The notes below the pieces were generated by a model. The model had not been told where the DNA came from. It ran no database searches and saw nothing but the letters and a program-made list of their open reading frames with translations. Below are positions 19,123-28,149 of a stretch of DNA of 64,000 nt, piece by piece. The position numbers and the translations under genes were made by a program. This stretch comes from Leptospira bandrabouensis. Its GTDB lineage: Bacteria > Spirochaetota > Leptospiria > Leptospirales > Leptospiraceae. The stretch is from NCBI RefSeq assembly GCF_004770905.1, contig NZ_RQHT01000014.1, forward strand, positions 1,054,001 to 1,118,000, written 5' to 3'. Every line of letters begins with the position of its first letter. Position 1 is the stretch's first letter.

Positions 19123-19659
19123 TCAATTTAAATATTTTTTCTCAACTCTAACTTTGTCCATATGGCTAATTTTCAATTCGCTAGCCAAGTCTTCCAAAAA
19201 CCGAATTTCATCCTTGTTGAGAGAACCATCGGAAGCAACGATACATACAGCATCTTCAAAAAAATTCAATGCATACTCGTCATTGTCAGAAACCACTTTC
19301 GTTATGGTTTTCATTGGAAGAGGATTTTCGAATGTTTTTGATAAGATGTCTAAAACTTGTTTTTTTTGAGATTGGAATCCACTAAGTAGGCAATCTGGTT
19401 CAAATAATACGTTCACTAATTCCCCAACAATTTCCCCTTCTTTTTTTTTGAACTGACCATCCGCATGACAAGCATAGGACCATAAACTAAGCAGGACTTT
19501 GGCGTATTCAATATGAAGGTCACTTTCGATGTCCAGGGTGGATTGGATGGAATCTGGATGAATCTTTTTGTTCCCTTTGACTTGTTTCAAATTTTGGACG
19601 ATTTTCTTTGCCATAACAATCAGGAATTGTATTGCTTTGGATTCTCCGTTCAACTTCAT
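19123..19659 (-). CDS. TerB-like (DjlA N-terminal-type) protein
   Basis: 178 residues. After a basic N-terminus the protein has two copies of the TerB acidic pattern: WSYACHADGQFKKKEGEIV and CIVASDGSLNKDEIRFLEDL. These helix-D-G-x-hydrophobic segments are typical metal-binding loops of TerB/DjlA. Cytoplasmic; role unknown, perhaps envelope stress. The ATG at 19659 has AAGAG upstream; a second ATG at 19614 is possible. Divergent from metG, 75 bp away. Confidence 0.8.
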   Translation of the reverse strand: MKLNGESKAIQFLIVMAKKIVQNLKQVKGNKKIHPDSIQSTLDIESDLHIEYAKVLLSLWSYACHADGQFKKKEGEIVGELVNVLFEPDCLLSGFQSQKKQVLDILSKTFENPLPMKTITKVVSDNDEYALNFFEDAVCIVASDGSLNKDEIRFLEDLASELKISHMDKVRVEKKYLN

Positions 19660-19734
19660 TTTTTTACTCTTTTCTTGATTTTTCAGAAAAATAGGCTGAA
19701 TTGGAACTTCGAATCAGGAAACTGGAATTAATCT

Positions 19735-21780
19735 ATGTCGAAAAATATACTCGTTACAAGTGCGCTTCCCTATGCCAATGGTTCCATCCATTTAGGCCAT
19801 GTGTTAGAAGCAGTCCAAACAGACATCTGGGTACGTTTCCAAAAGTTAGTTGGGAACAATTGTTATTTTTTCTGTGCTGATGACACACACGGAACTCCCA
19901 TTATGATTGCCGCAAAAAAAGCAGGCAAAACACCCGAGACAATGATTGAAGAAGTACAGAAGGAACATTATAAAGACCTTACTTCTTTTGGCGTGTCGTA
20001 TGATAACTATTATACGACAAATTCGGAAGAAAACAAAAAATTTTCAGAGTCCATTTATCTCACCTTAAAGAAAAAAGGACATATCGTTGCACGTAACATC
20101 GAACAGTCGTACTGCGAACATGACAAAATGTTTTTACCTGACAGATTCATCAAAGGAACTTGCCCTAAATGCGGGGCAAAAGACCAATACGGTGATTCTT
20201 GTGAAGTATGTGGAACTAGTTACTCTCCAAAAGATTTAAAAGATTCCTATTGTTCCATTTGTGGAACCACACCTGTCCTCAAAGAATCCAAACATTTGTT
20301 TTTTAAACTCCAAGACTTTCAATCGCAACTGCAAACTTGGATCGAAGGCGATAGCCGATTGAATGAAGGAGCGCAGAAAAAACTAAAGGAATGGTTTACC
20401 TCTGGATTACAAGAATGGGATATCAGTCGAGACGGCCCATACTTTGGTTTTGCAATTCCTGAAGAAGAGAATAAATATTTTTATGTTTGGTTGGATGCTC
20501 CGATCGGATATATGGCATCCTCTATGAACTTTTTAAAAGATGAAAAGAAGTTCAATGAAATTTGGAAAGAAGGGAAAGGTGAGATTGTTCATTTTATCGG
20601 AAAAGATATTTTATACTTTCACGGACTTTTTTGGCCAGCAATGCTTATGGGAGCAGATTACCAAACACCATCCCAACTGAATGTTCATGGATTTTTAACT
20701 GTCAACGGTGAGAAGATGTCCAAATCCAGAGGAACATTTATCAACGCATCTACATTCGCAAAGTATTTGGATGTAGAACATTTCCGATTTTATCTCGCTT
20801 GCCGTTTGGGTTCAGGAATGGAAGACGTGGATATTTCTTTCGATGATTTTGTATCTAGAGTCAATTCTGATCTTATTGGAAATCTTGTGAACTTGGTATC
20901 CCGAGTTTCTACTTCAATTCTTGATAAAATGGATCGTAAATTAGGTGCTCTTTCGGAAGAAGGAAAATCTTTAGTTTCGGAACTTTTATCTAAAGAAACA
21001 GAAATTCGCGAAGCTTATGAGTCACGTAACTATTCAAAGGTGATGCGTGAAATTACCGGGCTTGGGGATAAAGTCAATAAATATGTTAATGATTATGCGC
21101 CTTGGAATTTAATTAAAACCGATGTAGATAAAGCAAGAGAGGTAGTAACAACTTCCCTTAATTGTGCAAAGATTCTATTTACATATTTAGGTCCGGTAAC
21201 TCCTAAAATTGTAAGTTCAGTTGCCGAACTTTTCCAAGTGGAAAGTTTAAGTTTTTTAAATTTGAATGGAACACTCGAAAACCAAGTTCTTGGTCCATAC
21301 CAAATGTTATCAAAACGCGTAGAGGAAAAAAATATTTCGCTTATGATTGAGGAAACCAAAGAAGCATTTCAAAAAGCTAATCCAGAAAGGTCAAATGTCG
21401 AATCTGGAAAAACAACAGCTCCTGCTACGGGAGCTACTACTGTTTCGGAAGATGGATTTATCACCATTGATGAACTTTCTAAAGTAGAACTTCGAGTAGG
21501 ACAAATTTTGGAAGCAGGACCTGTGGAAGGTGCCGACAAACTTTTGTTTGTAAAAGTTAACCTTGGAGAAAAAGGAATCAAAAATGTTTTTGCAGGGATC
21601 AAAGCGAGTTACAGTGCAGAAGAACTCGTTGGGAAAAAAGTGGTAGTTGTTGCCAATTTGAAACCAAGACAAATGAAATTTGGATTATCGGAAGCAATGT
21701 TACTCGCATCAGGAAAAGAAAAAACTTTATCTTTATTTGTTCCTGATCGTGACGCAAACCCTGGTGATCTTTTAAAATAA
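19735..21780 (+). CDS. metG: Methionine--tRNA ligase
   Basis: 681 residues, the long dimeric form. The HIGH-type motif is SIHLGHVLE, and KMSKSRGT is the second signature. The zinc knuckles are four Cys pairs between CPKCGAKD and YCSICGTT. The C-terminal 110 residues are an EMAP/Trbp111 tRNA-binding domain (KVELRVGQILEAGPVEGAD to FGLSEAMLLASG), connected by an Ala/Thr-rich linker. First gene of a run continuing to 24041. Confidence 0.98.
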   Translation: MSKNILVTSALPYANGSIHLGHVLEAVQTDIWVRFQKLVGNNCYFFCADDTHGTPIMIAAKKAGKTPETMIEEVQKEHYKDLTSFGVSYDNYYTTNSEENKKFSESIYLTLKKKGHIVARNIEQSYCEHDKMFLPDRFIKGTCPKCGAKDQYGDSCEVCGTSYSPKDLKDSYCSICGTTPVLKESKHLFFKLQDFQSQLQTWIEGDSRLNEGAQKKLKEWFTSGLQEWDISRDGPYFGFAIPEEENKYFYVWLDAPIGYMASSMNFLKDEKKFNEIWKEGKGEIVHFIGKDILYFHGLFWPAMLMGADYQTPSQLNVHGFLTVNGEKMSKSRGTFINASTFAKYLDVEHFRFYLACRLGSGMEDVDISFDDFVSRVNSDLIGNLVNLVSRVSTSILDKMDRKLGALSEEGKSLVSELLSKETEIREAYESRNYSKVMREITGLGDKVNKYVNDYAPWNLIKTDVDKAREVVTTSLNCAKILFTYLGPVTPKIVSSVAELFQVESLSFLNLNGTLENQVLGPYQMLSKRVEEKNISLMIEETKEAFQKANPERSNVESGKTTAPATGATTVSEDGFITIDELSKVELRVGQILEAGPVEGADKLLFVKVNLGEKGIKNVFAGIKASYSAEELVGKKVVVVANLKPRQMKFGLSEAMLLASGKEKTLSLFVPDRDANPGDLLK

Positions 21781-21784
21781 ACTT

Positions 21785-23080
21785 ATGGCAACAAAGTCAG
21801 AACAAATCTTAAAGGAAAAGGAAATCGAAGGGATTAAATTTAGCCTCTACGGGAAAATCATAATCTTTTCTCTTTTGACAATTGTTACTTTCTTTGTTGC
21901 TCAAACTTTATTTGAATTATTAACGATCGCCTCTATTTCGTTAGGTTTAAATTTAGTTTTATATATATTGTCCAAGTTTTTGAAACGAGGGAAATTTGTT
22001 TCCTTTGTCGGGTTGTTTTGTGTTTTGATTGATTTATTCATCATCACGATCCTTCCGTTTATTTGGTACAATGCTGTTGGTGGTGAGTCGCAAGTCCCAA
22101 GAACTTACTTAATTAAAACTTATTTACACTTTATTATCGCAGCAACGTTAGTGATGAATGCCTTTAGCATCCAACCTATTTATCCAATGATTTATGCTTT
22201 GGGAGTAGTGATAAGCCAAGCTGGGATTTTGGTATATGCGCAACAAGATCCCAGGTTTGTGAGTACAGAAAGTTTTAAAGAAGCATTTCTTGGACCTGCT
22301 GCCCATGTAAATAACTACATCATGTCAATGGGGATCATAGGCGTTTTAGGATTTTTTTTGGCATATCTTACATACCGTGTTAGGCGAATAGTTTTGGCAG
22401 CGGTCACAAACGAAATCAAAATGTCTCAACTTTCTCGTTATTTTTCTCCAAATGTTGCCAACCAAATGGGAGAGGCTGGCGATGAATTCTTTAAACCTGG
22501 TGGTAAGGAGTCAACTGTTGCTGTTTTATTCTGTGATATAGCCAATTTCACTCAGATTTCAGAATCCTTAGGACCTGAAAAAACCATGTCACTTCTTTCC
22601 GAATACCATAGTTTTATGTTAGATACCGTTTTTGAACATAGTGGCACACTAGATAAATTTATCGGAGACGGTATGATGGTAACTTTCGGAACTCCTCATC
22701 CAGGAAAAGAAGATGCTACGAACGCGATTCGAGCTGGCGTAGCGATGTTACAAGCATTGTCTCTTTGGAACCAAAAAAGAGAATCAAATGGAGAAAAACC
22801 AATTGCCATTCGTATCGGAATCCACTACGGCCCTGTTGTTGTTGGAAATGTAGGTGTGGAAAAACGATTGGAATACACTGTCATCGGTGATACAGTCAAT
22901 GCGGCAAGTAGATTGGAATCTTTAGGAAAAGATTTAAAACGAAACTTCCTGATTTCGAAAGAATTATATGATCAAATATCCTTAGAATATCGTCAAAATC
23001 TAAAAATCAAATCGATGGGTACTTTGTCTCTTCGTGGAAAAACAAAAACGACTGAAATTTTATCTGTGGAGACTAATTGA
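21785..23080 (+). CDS. Membrane-bound class III adenylate cyclase
   Basis: 431 residues. About six membrane segments in the first 215 residues, then a linker beginning SRYFSPNVANQM, then a cyclase homology domain. Metal-binding aspartates are in LFCDIANFTQ and FIGDGMMVTFG, and VIGDTVNAASRLE carries the transition-state residues. Lys in LDKFIGDG suggests ATP rather than GTP. It would make cAMP at the membrane in response to an unknown signal. Starts 4 bp after metG. Confidence 0.93.
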   Translation: MATKSEQILKEKEIEGIKFSLYGKIIIFSLLTIVTFFVAQTLFELLTIASISLGLNLVLYILSKFLKRGKFVSFVGLFCVLIDLFIITILPFIWYNAVGGESQVPRTYLIKTYLHFIIAATLVMNAFSIQPIYPMIYALGVVISQAGILVYAQQDPRFVSTESFKEAFLGPAAHVNNYIMSMGIIGVLGFFLAYLTYRVRRIVLAAVTNEIKMSQLSRYFSPNVANQMGEAGDEFFKPGGKESTVAVLFCDIANFTQISESLGPEKTMSLLSEYHSFMLDTVFEHSGTLDKFIGDGMMVTFGTPHPGKEDATNAIRAGVAMLQALSLWNQKRESNGEKPIAIRIGIHYGPVVVGNVGVEKRLEYTVIGDTVNAASRLESLGKDLKRNFLISKELYDQISLEYRQNLKIKSMGTLSLRGKTKTTEILSVETN

Positions 23081-23682
23081 TGATACAACTCCCAAAAGAA
23101 AAAGAAATCACCATCATATCAAAACCTTCTCTCCAATCAAATGAAGTGAGTTTAAAAGTAGTGAACGCAGATTTTGCACAAAATTTTGTGAATCATTTTG
23201 ATTTTACTAAAAAACAATTGTTTATCGATTGTGATGAAGATGCATTATTAGAAATCGATCCCAATTTGAAATGGTTCGATAAACGTCTGTTATGGGAATC
23301 TGGAAATTTAAAATTAACAGAAGGAGAATGGATTTCCTTTCAAAATACCATTCCTGCACTTTCTCCCTTCCTTGCACAAGATAAGTCTGGTAAAGATTTG
23401 ATGTTGGCCTGGGGAAAAAAAGAAAGTCTTCTTTCTGCTGTGGAATCTGGTTTGGGCACCTATTATAGTCGTTCTCGAAAAGGAAAATGGGTGAAAGGAG
23501 AAGAGTCTGGCCACCTCCAAAACTTAGCTGCCATTTATATACATTCGAATCCTTTTTTTGTACAGTATGTTACAGACCAAATTGGTGCTGCATGTCACAC
23601 AGGTTATTATTCTTGTTTTTTTCGAGAGTTGGGTGCGAATGATTCTATTTCATTCGTCTATACAAGTAAGGTGGGAGAGTAG
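23080..23682 (+). CDS. HisI-like protein with rearranged metal site
   Basis: 200 residues from the ATG at 23080 (TGGAG upstream; TGATG overlap with the cyclase). Residues about 97-184 match phosphoribosyl-AMP cyclohydrolase: QDKSGKDLMLAW, GLGTYYSRSRKGKW, KGEESGHLQN, GAACHTGYYSCFFREL with Cys172 and Cys179. The segment that should read DCDxDALL after SGH instead reads HSNPFFVQ (155-162), so the Mg aspartates and the third Zn Cys are absent there. A perfect DCDEDALL occurs at residues 50-57 in an N-terminal extension HisI normally lacks. Either a diverged non-enzyme or a rearranged HisI. No other his genes nearby. Confidence 0.75.
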   Translation: MIQLPKEKEITIISKPSLQSNEVSLKVVNADFAQNFVNHFDFTKKQLFIDCDEDALLEIDPNLKWFDKRLLWESGNLKLTEGEWISFQNTIPALSPFLAQDKSGKDLMLAWGKKESLLSAVESGLGTYYSRSRKGKWVKGEESGHLQNLAAIYIHSNPFFVQYVTDQIGAACHTGYYSCFFRELGANDSISFVYTSKVGE

Positions 23683-23684
23683 AA

Positions 23685-24041
23685 TTGAATCGAATTGTCT
23701 TAATCGTATTAGTTGTTGTAAGCATTGTTTTTATTGTTTACAAACTTAAAAATTCGTTAGGTGGTAATCCATCGCTTTTAAAAGAAAAGATTGATGCGGG
23801 TGCTCTTGTGGTTGATGTGAGGACCGTTGCAGAGTTTCAGTCCGGCCATTTCCCTGGTGCTGTCAATATTCCCGTTGACCAGGTATCTAAACGATTGGAT
23901 GAATTTGGTGATAAAAACAGATCCATCATTGTGTATTGTGCCTCCGGTGGTCGCAGTGGCAGTGCCAAATCCTTTTTGGAATCGGTGGGTTACTCTGACG
24001 TAACGAACGCTGGTGGACTCTCCAATATGCCAAGTCCATAA
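23685..24041 (+). CDS. Membrane-anchored rhodanese-like protein
   Basis: 118 residues. The start is TTG, 2 bp after the previous stop, with GGAG upstream. N-terminal membrane anchor (IVLIVLVVVSIVFIVYKL), then a single rhodanese domain: LVVDVRTVAEFQSGHFPGAVNIP and the active-site loop YCASGGRSGSA with the sulphur-carrying Cys. It probably faces the periplasm or membrane surface and handles sulphane sulphur. Last gene of the metG run. Confidence 0.92.
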   Translation: MNRIVLIVLVVVSIVFIVYKLKNSLGGNPSLLKEKIDAGALVVDVRTVAEFQSGHFPGAVNIPVDQVSKRLDEFGDKNRSIIVYCASGGRSGSAKSFLESVGYSDVTNAGGLSNMPSP

Positions 24042-24043
24042 CT

Positions 24044-24110
24044 GGAAATTCAAGGGTAACTTTAAATAGGGAAACAATTTGGCTTGATTTAGAACCCAAA
24101 TTGAATTTCC
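24044..24110. terminator. Nested inverted repeats between convergent genes
   Basis: Outer arms GGAAATTCAA (24044-24053) and TTGAATTTCC (24101-24110), perfect over 10 bp. Inner arms CAATTTGG (24075-24082) and CCAAATTG (24096-24103), perfect over 8 bp. The two structures share TTG at 24101-24103. No U-run; probably protects mRNA ends or acts as weak bidirectional terminator. Confidence 0.4.
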
Positions 24111-24126
24111 TATTGGACCTAACAAA

Positions 24127-24600
24127 CTACATACGTTTTCGTTTCATATACAATTGTAATCCGGTGAGTGCTTCTTTGCGTACCTTGTTTCCAAGTGCCG
24201 GCCACCAACCCATTAAATATCCTACAGGTCCCATTGCCATTCCAAGCCACTTCCACATTGAAAAATGATCTTTGTGAGTCAGGATCTTTCCGTCTTTAAA
24301 AGTGAAATTTGCATGGATTTTGTTATGGATGATCCTTCCTGTTTTACTAAAATGATAATCCGCTTCCCAGTTCGCAGATCCTTTTGACTCATCCGCTTTG
24401 ATATTCGAAAATCGAATGGTAAGGTTTTGGCTTCTTTCAATTAACATCAGCCACATGGCAACCGCTTCTTTCCCTTTTAAAAGACCAAAGGCAGGATCTT
24501 GGAATTCTATATCTGGATGATAAAGGGAAACCATCGTTTGGCCATCTTTGTTTTGAAAGGATGTATAAAACTTTTGAATTAACTCTTCATTTGGATGCAT
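24127..24600 (-). CDS. NTF2-like / SnoaL-like protein
   Basis: 157 residues. The cone-shaped NTF2 fold pattern is clear: a first helix ELIQKFYTSFQNKDGQTMVSLY, then YHPDIEFQDPAFGLLKGKEAVAMWL, then beta strands ending in a hydrophobic C-terminus. Typical of small polyketide-cyclase or limonene-epoxide-hydrolase relatives of unknown role. Stand-alone gene, convergent with the rhodanese gene and divergent from the SRPBCC gene. Confidence 0.85.
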   Translation of the reverse strand: MHPNEELIQKFYTSFQNKDGQTMVSLYHPDIEFQDPAFGLLKGKEAVAMWLMLIERSQNLTIRFSNIKADESKGSANWEADYHFSKTGRIIHNKIHANFTFKDGKILTHKDHFSMWKWLGMAMGPVGYLMGWWPALGNKVRKEALTGLQLYMKRKRM

Positions 24601-24651
24601 CGTGGAAAAGATTATGATTGATCAATCTAAGACTTAGCAAGAAAAAAAGTT

Positions 24652-25173
24652 ATGAAACGAATTGTTCTTTTTGCTTTTGGAACCAGTTTTTTACTCATCG
24701 GCTTAGTCATTCTTTTTTTAGCAGTCGGCTATTTTCAGAATCCAAAATTCCACTCAGAAACGAGTGAGTGGCTAAAAGCGGAACCTGAGGATATTTGGGC
24801 TTATATTACCGATGTAAATGACTTACCCAATCGAAGAAAAGAAGTAGTTTCCATCAAAGTTCTAGAATCACGACCAGATGGAACGATCACAAAATGGGAA
24901 GAAACACCAGACATGGGTGGGTATATGATTTTTGAGCTTCGTGAATCCAAACCCAATCAACTTTGGAAAATTGAACTAACGGATGCGAGTTTTAAAATGC
25001 GAGGATCTTGGACATACTCTTTGGAAAGGAAAATCCCTGGAACTGTTGTTACTATTACCGAAGACTCTGAAATCACAAGTGTTCCTGTGAGAGGGGCCTA
25101 TTTCCTTGCCGGTCGGGATGCTACTCTTCAAAAAGAGATGGAACTCATTCGCAACCGGTTTAGCGGACGTTAG
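24652..25173 (+). CDS. SRPBCC-family protein with N-terminal membrane anchor
   Basis: 173 residues. One N-terminal hydrophobic segment (LFAFGTSFLLIGLVILFLAV) and then a Bet v1-like domain: SEWLKAEPEDIWAYITDVNDLPNRR, SIKVLESRPDG and TVVTITEDSEI strands. Likely a lipid- or hydrophobe-binding protein facing the periplasm. No partner is apparent. Confidence 0.8.
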   Translation: MKRIVLFAFGTSFLLIGLVILFLAVGYFQNPKFHSETSEWLKAEPEDIWAYITDVNDLPNRRKEVVSIKVLESRPDGTITKWEETPDMGGYMIFELRESKPNQLWKIELTDASFKMRGSWTYSLERKIPGTVVTITEDSEITSVPVRGAYFLAGRDATLQKEMELIRNRFSGR

Positions 25174-25186
25174 GGGAATGAAGGGA

Positions 25187-27064
25187 TTATTTTAATCCCT
25201 GAATCCATTCATCGATCCCTTTACAAATTTTTCTAACGGTTTCTCCGTGGAAGATAATTCCAAGGTGGCCTTGTTCATAATAAGTGACCACCTTGTTTTC
25301 TGATTTAAGATCTTTCAGTTCCGTTAAACTTTCTTCGGGAACGATTTTATCAACAGTTCCTATCACACTATAAATCGGCATATCAAAGTTGTTTAGAAAA
25401 TTTTCTGTATAATTGATCCGACCATCGTTTGACCAGAAACTTCTTTCGTTAGAGATTTGGCTTTGGAAAAACTGCATAATGACAGAAACGGATTCTTCGC
25501 AAAACACGTCTTCCATGAGAAAATACCATTCAGGTGGAGTGATTTCTTTATAACCCACAAAGTCTTTGATGGTTAAAACTTTGGTTCCAATATTATAACT
25601 AAAACTTCTTAAGCTGGAATGAAGATTCAATATGAGTTTAAAGAATTTTTTTAAATCAATGGTTTGGATTGTGGCTTGCATCGAAAAACTAGCCATACTC
25701 AAAATCATGTCGGAAATCATTTTATGTGGGAGCATACTGAACCCACGTTTTAATGTATCTAGTCCAATAAAGTTAGATTTTAAGCTAATATAGTTAGGCG
25801 AAGTAATGGATACAATTCCTGCAATGTATTCTTCTGGTTTAGGTAAATTGAATTCTTCTTTTTGCTCCTTGATTTTTTCATAAGAAGACACGTAAAAACG
25901 TGGAATCATTCCACCCATACTATGGCCAAGGACTACAGTTCTTTCGCTCGGGTAGTGCCAACGAATCCAACGTAAAACTTCTGGAAAGTCATCTTGGATG
26001 TAGTTATCAACTGTCCATCCTTCTTTTTTTCCATGTTTTGGCATGGTTTGTCTGGATCTCCCTCTCATATCCATTAGGAAAACGCGGTATCCATATTTGA
26101 GAGCAAGTTCTTTTGCCAGTTTGTCCATCACAGAACGCCTGCAAAAGAATCCAGGAATTAACAAAAGATTTTTCCCAGTATTGTTTAGTTTTTCAGGAGT
26201 AAAACTTTTTAATGATACCGCATAACCATCAGTTGTCGGAATAATGAAGGACGCATCCATTCTATATTCAATATTATACTGATGTGATTTGAAAATGATA
26301 GAAGTGACAGGCTCTTTTTGATCTTTTGTGGTTGTATAAAACAAGTTTCTTGAATTGGAAACCGTATCAGCTTTTTCGATATTTTTTTGTGCAATATAAT
26401 GGTCGTTTCCCGATTCCATTTCTTTTGCGACAACAAACTCTATCACATCAAATAAGGAATAAAGTTGGAGAGTGAGGGGACGAATTTTATCCTCAGGAAT
26501 GGGATCTTTCGTAATTCCCCAGAGAATTCCAATGGGGTTCTCATTCACAAAAAGAGGAATTCCAATCGCATGGTTCATCGTCTCTGAAAGTAAAACTTTT
26601 TTTTCAGGATGAATTTCTTCTTCTTTGAGATTGATAAAAATGACTTCGGGTCTTAGTCCTTTATTAAAATCAATGATGGATTTTCTGATAAAACGTGCTG
26701 ATTCATTTCGCGGATCCGCTAGATGAATGGGGCGTGATTTTTTGATGTATTCTTCAATTCCGGGAATTTTTCTACGCTCTGCAATTTCCTTGAGTTTGAA
26801 GTGAGTGGCTGTGGCCACAATTTTCATTTCCTCTTGGTCGATGACTTCAAAAATTGAAAAGTTGAAAATAGGATGATCGTTGAAGTCAACAAGAGAAACC
26901 ATTTTATTTGCGAAGGATTGCCAAATATTTTCCAAAAATTGGAAAGTAGTTTTGGGCACCGGAAAAATGTAAATTTTGTCCGGGTTTACCATAAGACTTT
27001 TATTGCTGTCTCTGGTGGAAATTTTGATCAAACGATCTTCCAACGAATTTTCTTCAAGTGCCAT
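25187..27064 (-). CDS. GAF domain-alpha/beta hydrolase fusion protein
   Basis: 625 residues, no signal peptide. Residues about 50-215 look like a GAF sensory domain (KVLLSETMNHAIGIPLFVNENPIGILWG near its end). Residues about 290-620 are an alpha/beta hydrolase: LLIPGFFCRRSVMDKLA is the oxyanion region, VVLGHSMGGMIP the nucleophile elbow, VIGTVDKIVPEE the acid and YYEQGHLGIIFHGE the His. Likely an esterase or lipase whose activity is gated by ligand binding to the GAF part. Divergent from thyX. Confidence 0.85.
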   Translation of the reverse strand: MALEENSLEDRLIKISTRDSNKSLMVNPDKIYIFPVPKTTFQFLENIWQSFANKMVSLVDFNDHPIFNFSIFEVIDQEEMKIVATATHFKLKEIAERRKIPGIEEYIKKSRPIHLADPRNESARFIRKSIIDFNKGLRPEVIFINLKEEEIHPEKKVLLSETMNHAIGIPLFVNENPIGILWGITKDPIPEDKIRPLTLQLYSLFDVIEFVVAKEMESGNDHYIAQKNIEKADTVSNSRNLFYTTTKDQKEPVTSIIFKSHQYNIEYRMDASFIIPTTDGYAVSLKSFTPEKLNNTGKNLLLIPGFFCRRSVMDKLAKELALKYGYRVFLMDMRGRSRQTMPKHGKKEGWTVDNYIQDDFPEVLRWIRWHYPSERTVVLGHSMGGMIPRFYVSSYEKIKEQKEEFNLPKPEEYIAGIVSITSPNYISLKSNFIGLDTLKRGFSMLPHKMISDMILSMASFSMQATIQTIDLKKFFKLILNLHSSLRSFSYNIGTKVLTIKDFVGYKEITPPEWYFLMEDVFCEESVSVIMQFFQSQISNERSFWSNDGRINYTENFLNNFDMPIYSVIGTVDKIVPEESLTELKDLKSENKVVTYYEQGHLGIIFHGETVRKICKGIDEWIQGLK

Positions 27065-27155
27065 TTAGCATCCTTTCTATTTATGTGGCGATACAGTACG
27101 CTATAACTCTATTTTCGACTTTTCATATGCCTGTGAACTAAAAAATAAAGCTAAT

Positions 27156-28079
27156 ATGCAACAATCTGATTTCGAATCCATTTCAAGAGTATCCGTTCCC
27201 GAATTAGACTCCATTCTAGGAAAACCATTCCCGATTCTGGACGATGGCTTTGTTCGGCTTGTTGATTATATGGGTTCTGATGAATCCATCGTTCAGGCTG
27301 CACGCGTTTCGTACGGAAAAGGAACAAAAAAAGTCAATGAGGATAGGGGTCTCATTCGTTATTTGATGCGCCACAGACATAGCACTCCCTTTGAAATGTG
27401 CGAACTAAAGCTACATGTTCGAGTTCCTATGGACACTTGGCGCCAGTGGATTCGCCACCGTATGGCAAATGTCAATGAATACTCTACGCGTTACTCCGTA
27501 GCCATTGATTCGGCACAAACCACTCTTCCTGGAGAATGGCGAGTACAATCGGTAGGAAACAAACAAGGTAGTGATGGATATTTAGAATCATCCAAGGGTG
27601 ACCACCTAACAAAAAGAGAAACGGAATTCCAAAAGTTCGCTACTGATATTTACAACGAAAGATTAGAAATGGGAGTGGCTCGCGAACAAGCAAGAAAAGA
27701 CCTTCCTCTTGCCACATATACAGAAGCGTATTGGAAAATTGACTTACATAATTTGTTACATTTTTTAGCTCTGCGTATGGATGACCATGCTCAGTTGGAA
27801 ATCCGATTATTTGCAAAAACCATTGGCGAACAAATTGTTCAAAAATGGGTTCCGAATGCTTGGGAAGCCTTTGTGGATTATCGATTGAGTGCTTTGAATC
27901 TCACAAAATACGATACACAAATTATCCAAGCTTTGAATACATCCGGAAAAGAAGGGGCCAAAAAGAAGGCAATCGAACTAGGATTGTTAGATGAACAAGG
28001 TTCCACCGCTAAAAAAAGCCGTGAACGTGAGGAATTAGAGTACAAATTGAAAGACATGGGTTTTACGATACCCTGGTAA
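27156..28079 (+). CDS. thyX: FAD-dependent thymidylate synthase
   Basis: 307 residues, longer than the usual 220-250 owing to a C-terminal helical extension. The ThyX motif RHRMANVNEYSTRY (RHRx7S) is intact, as is the upstream MRHRHSTPFEMCELKLHVRVP. It makes dTMP from dUMP using methylene-THF and FADH2, without DHFR. The methylene-THF reductase gene at 52335 draws on the same cofactor pool. Monocistronic. Confidence 0.97.
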   Translation: MQQSDFESISRVSVPELDSILGKPFPILDDGFVRLVDYMGSDESIVQAARVSYGKGTKKVNEDRGLIRYLMRHRHSTPFEMCELKLHVRVPMDTWRQWIRHRMANVNEYSTRYSVAIDSAQTTLPGEWRVQSVGNKQGSDGYLESSKGDHLTKRETEFQKFATDIYNERLEMGVAREQARKDLPLATYTEAYWKIDLHNLLHFLALRMDDHAQLEIRLFAKTIGEQIVQKWVPNAWEAFVDYRLSALNLTKYDTQIIQALNTSGKEGAKKKAIELGLLDEQGSTAKKSREREELEYKLKDMGFTIPW

Positions 28080-28149
28080 AACTTGCTTGATAGAAATTTA
28101 TTGATAAAATTGATTGATAAATTTTTTTAATATGGTTGTTAGAAGGATT

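Noticed and set aside
19660..19734. Riboswitch or T-box before metG
   Set aside because: The gap is only 75 bp and shared with a divergent gene; no specifier stem or T-box sequence.
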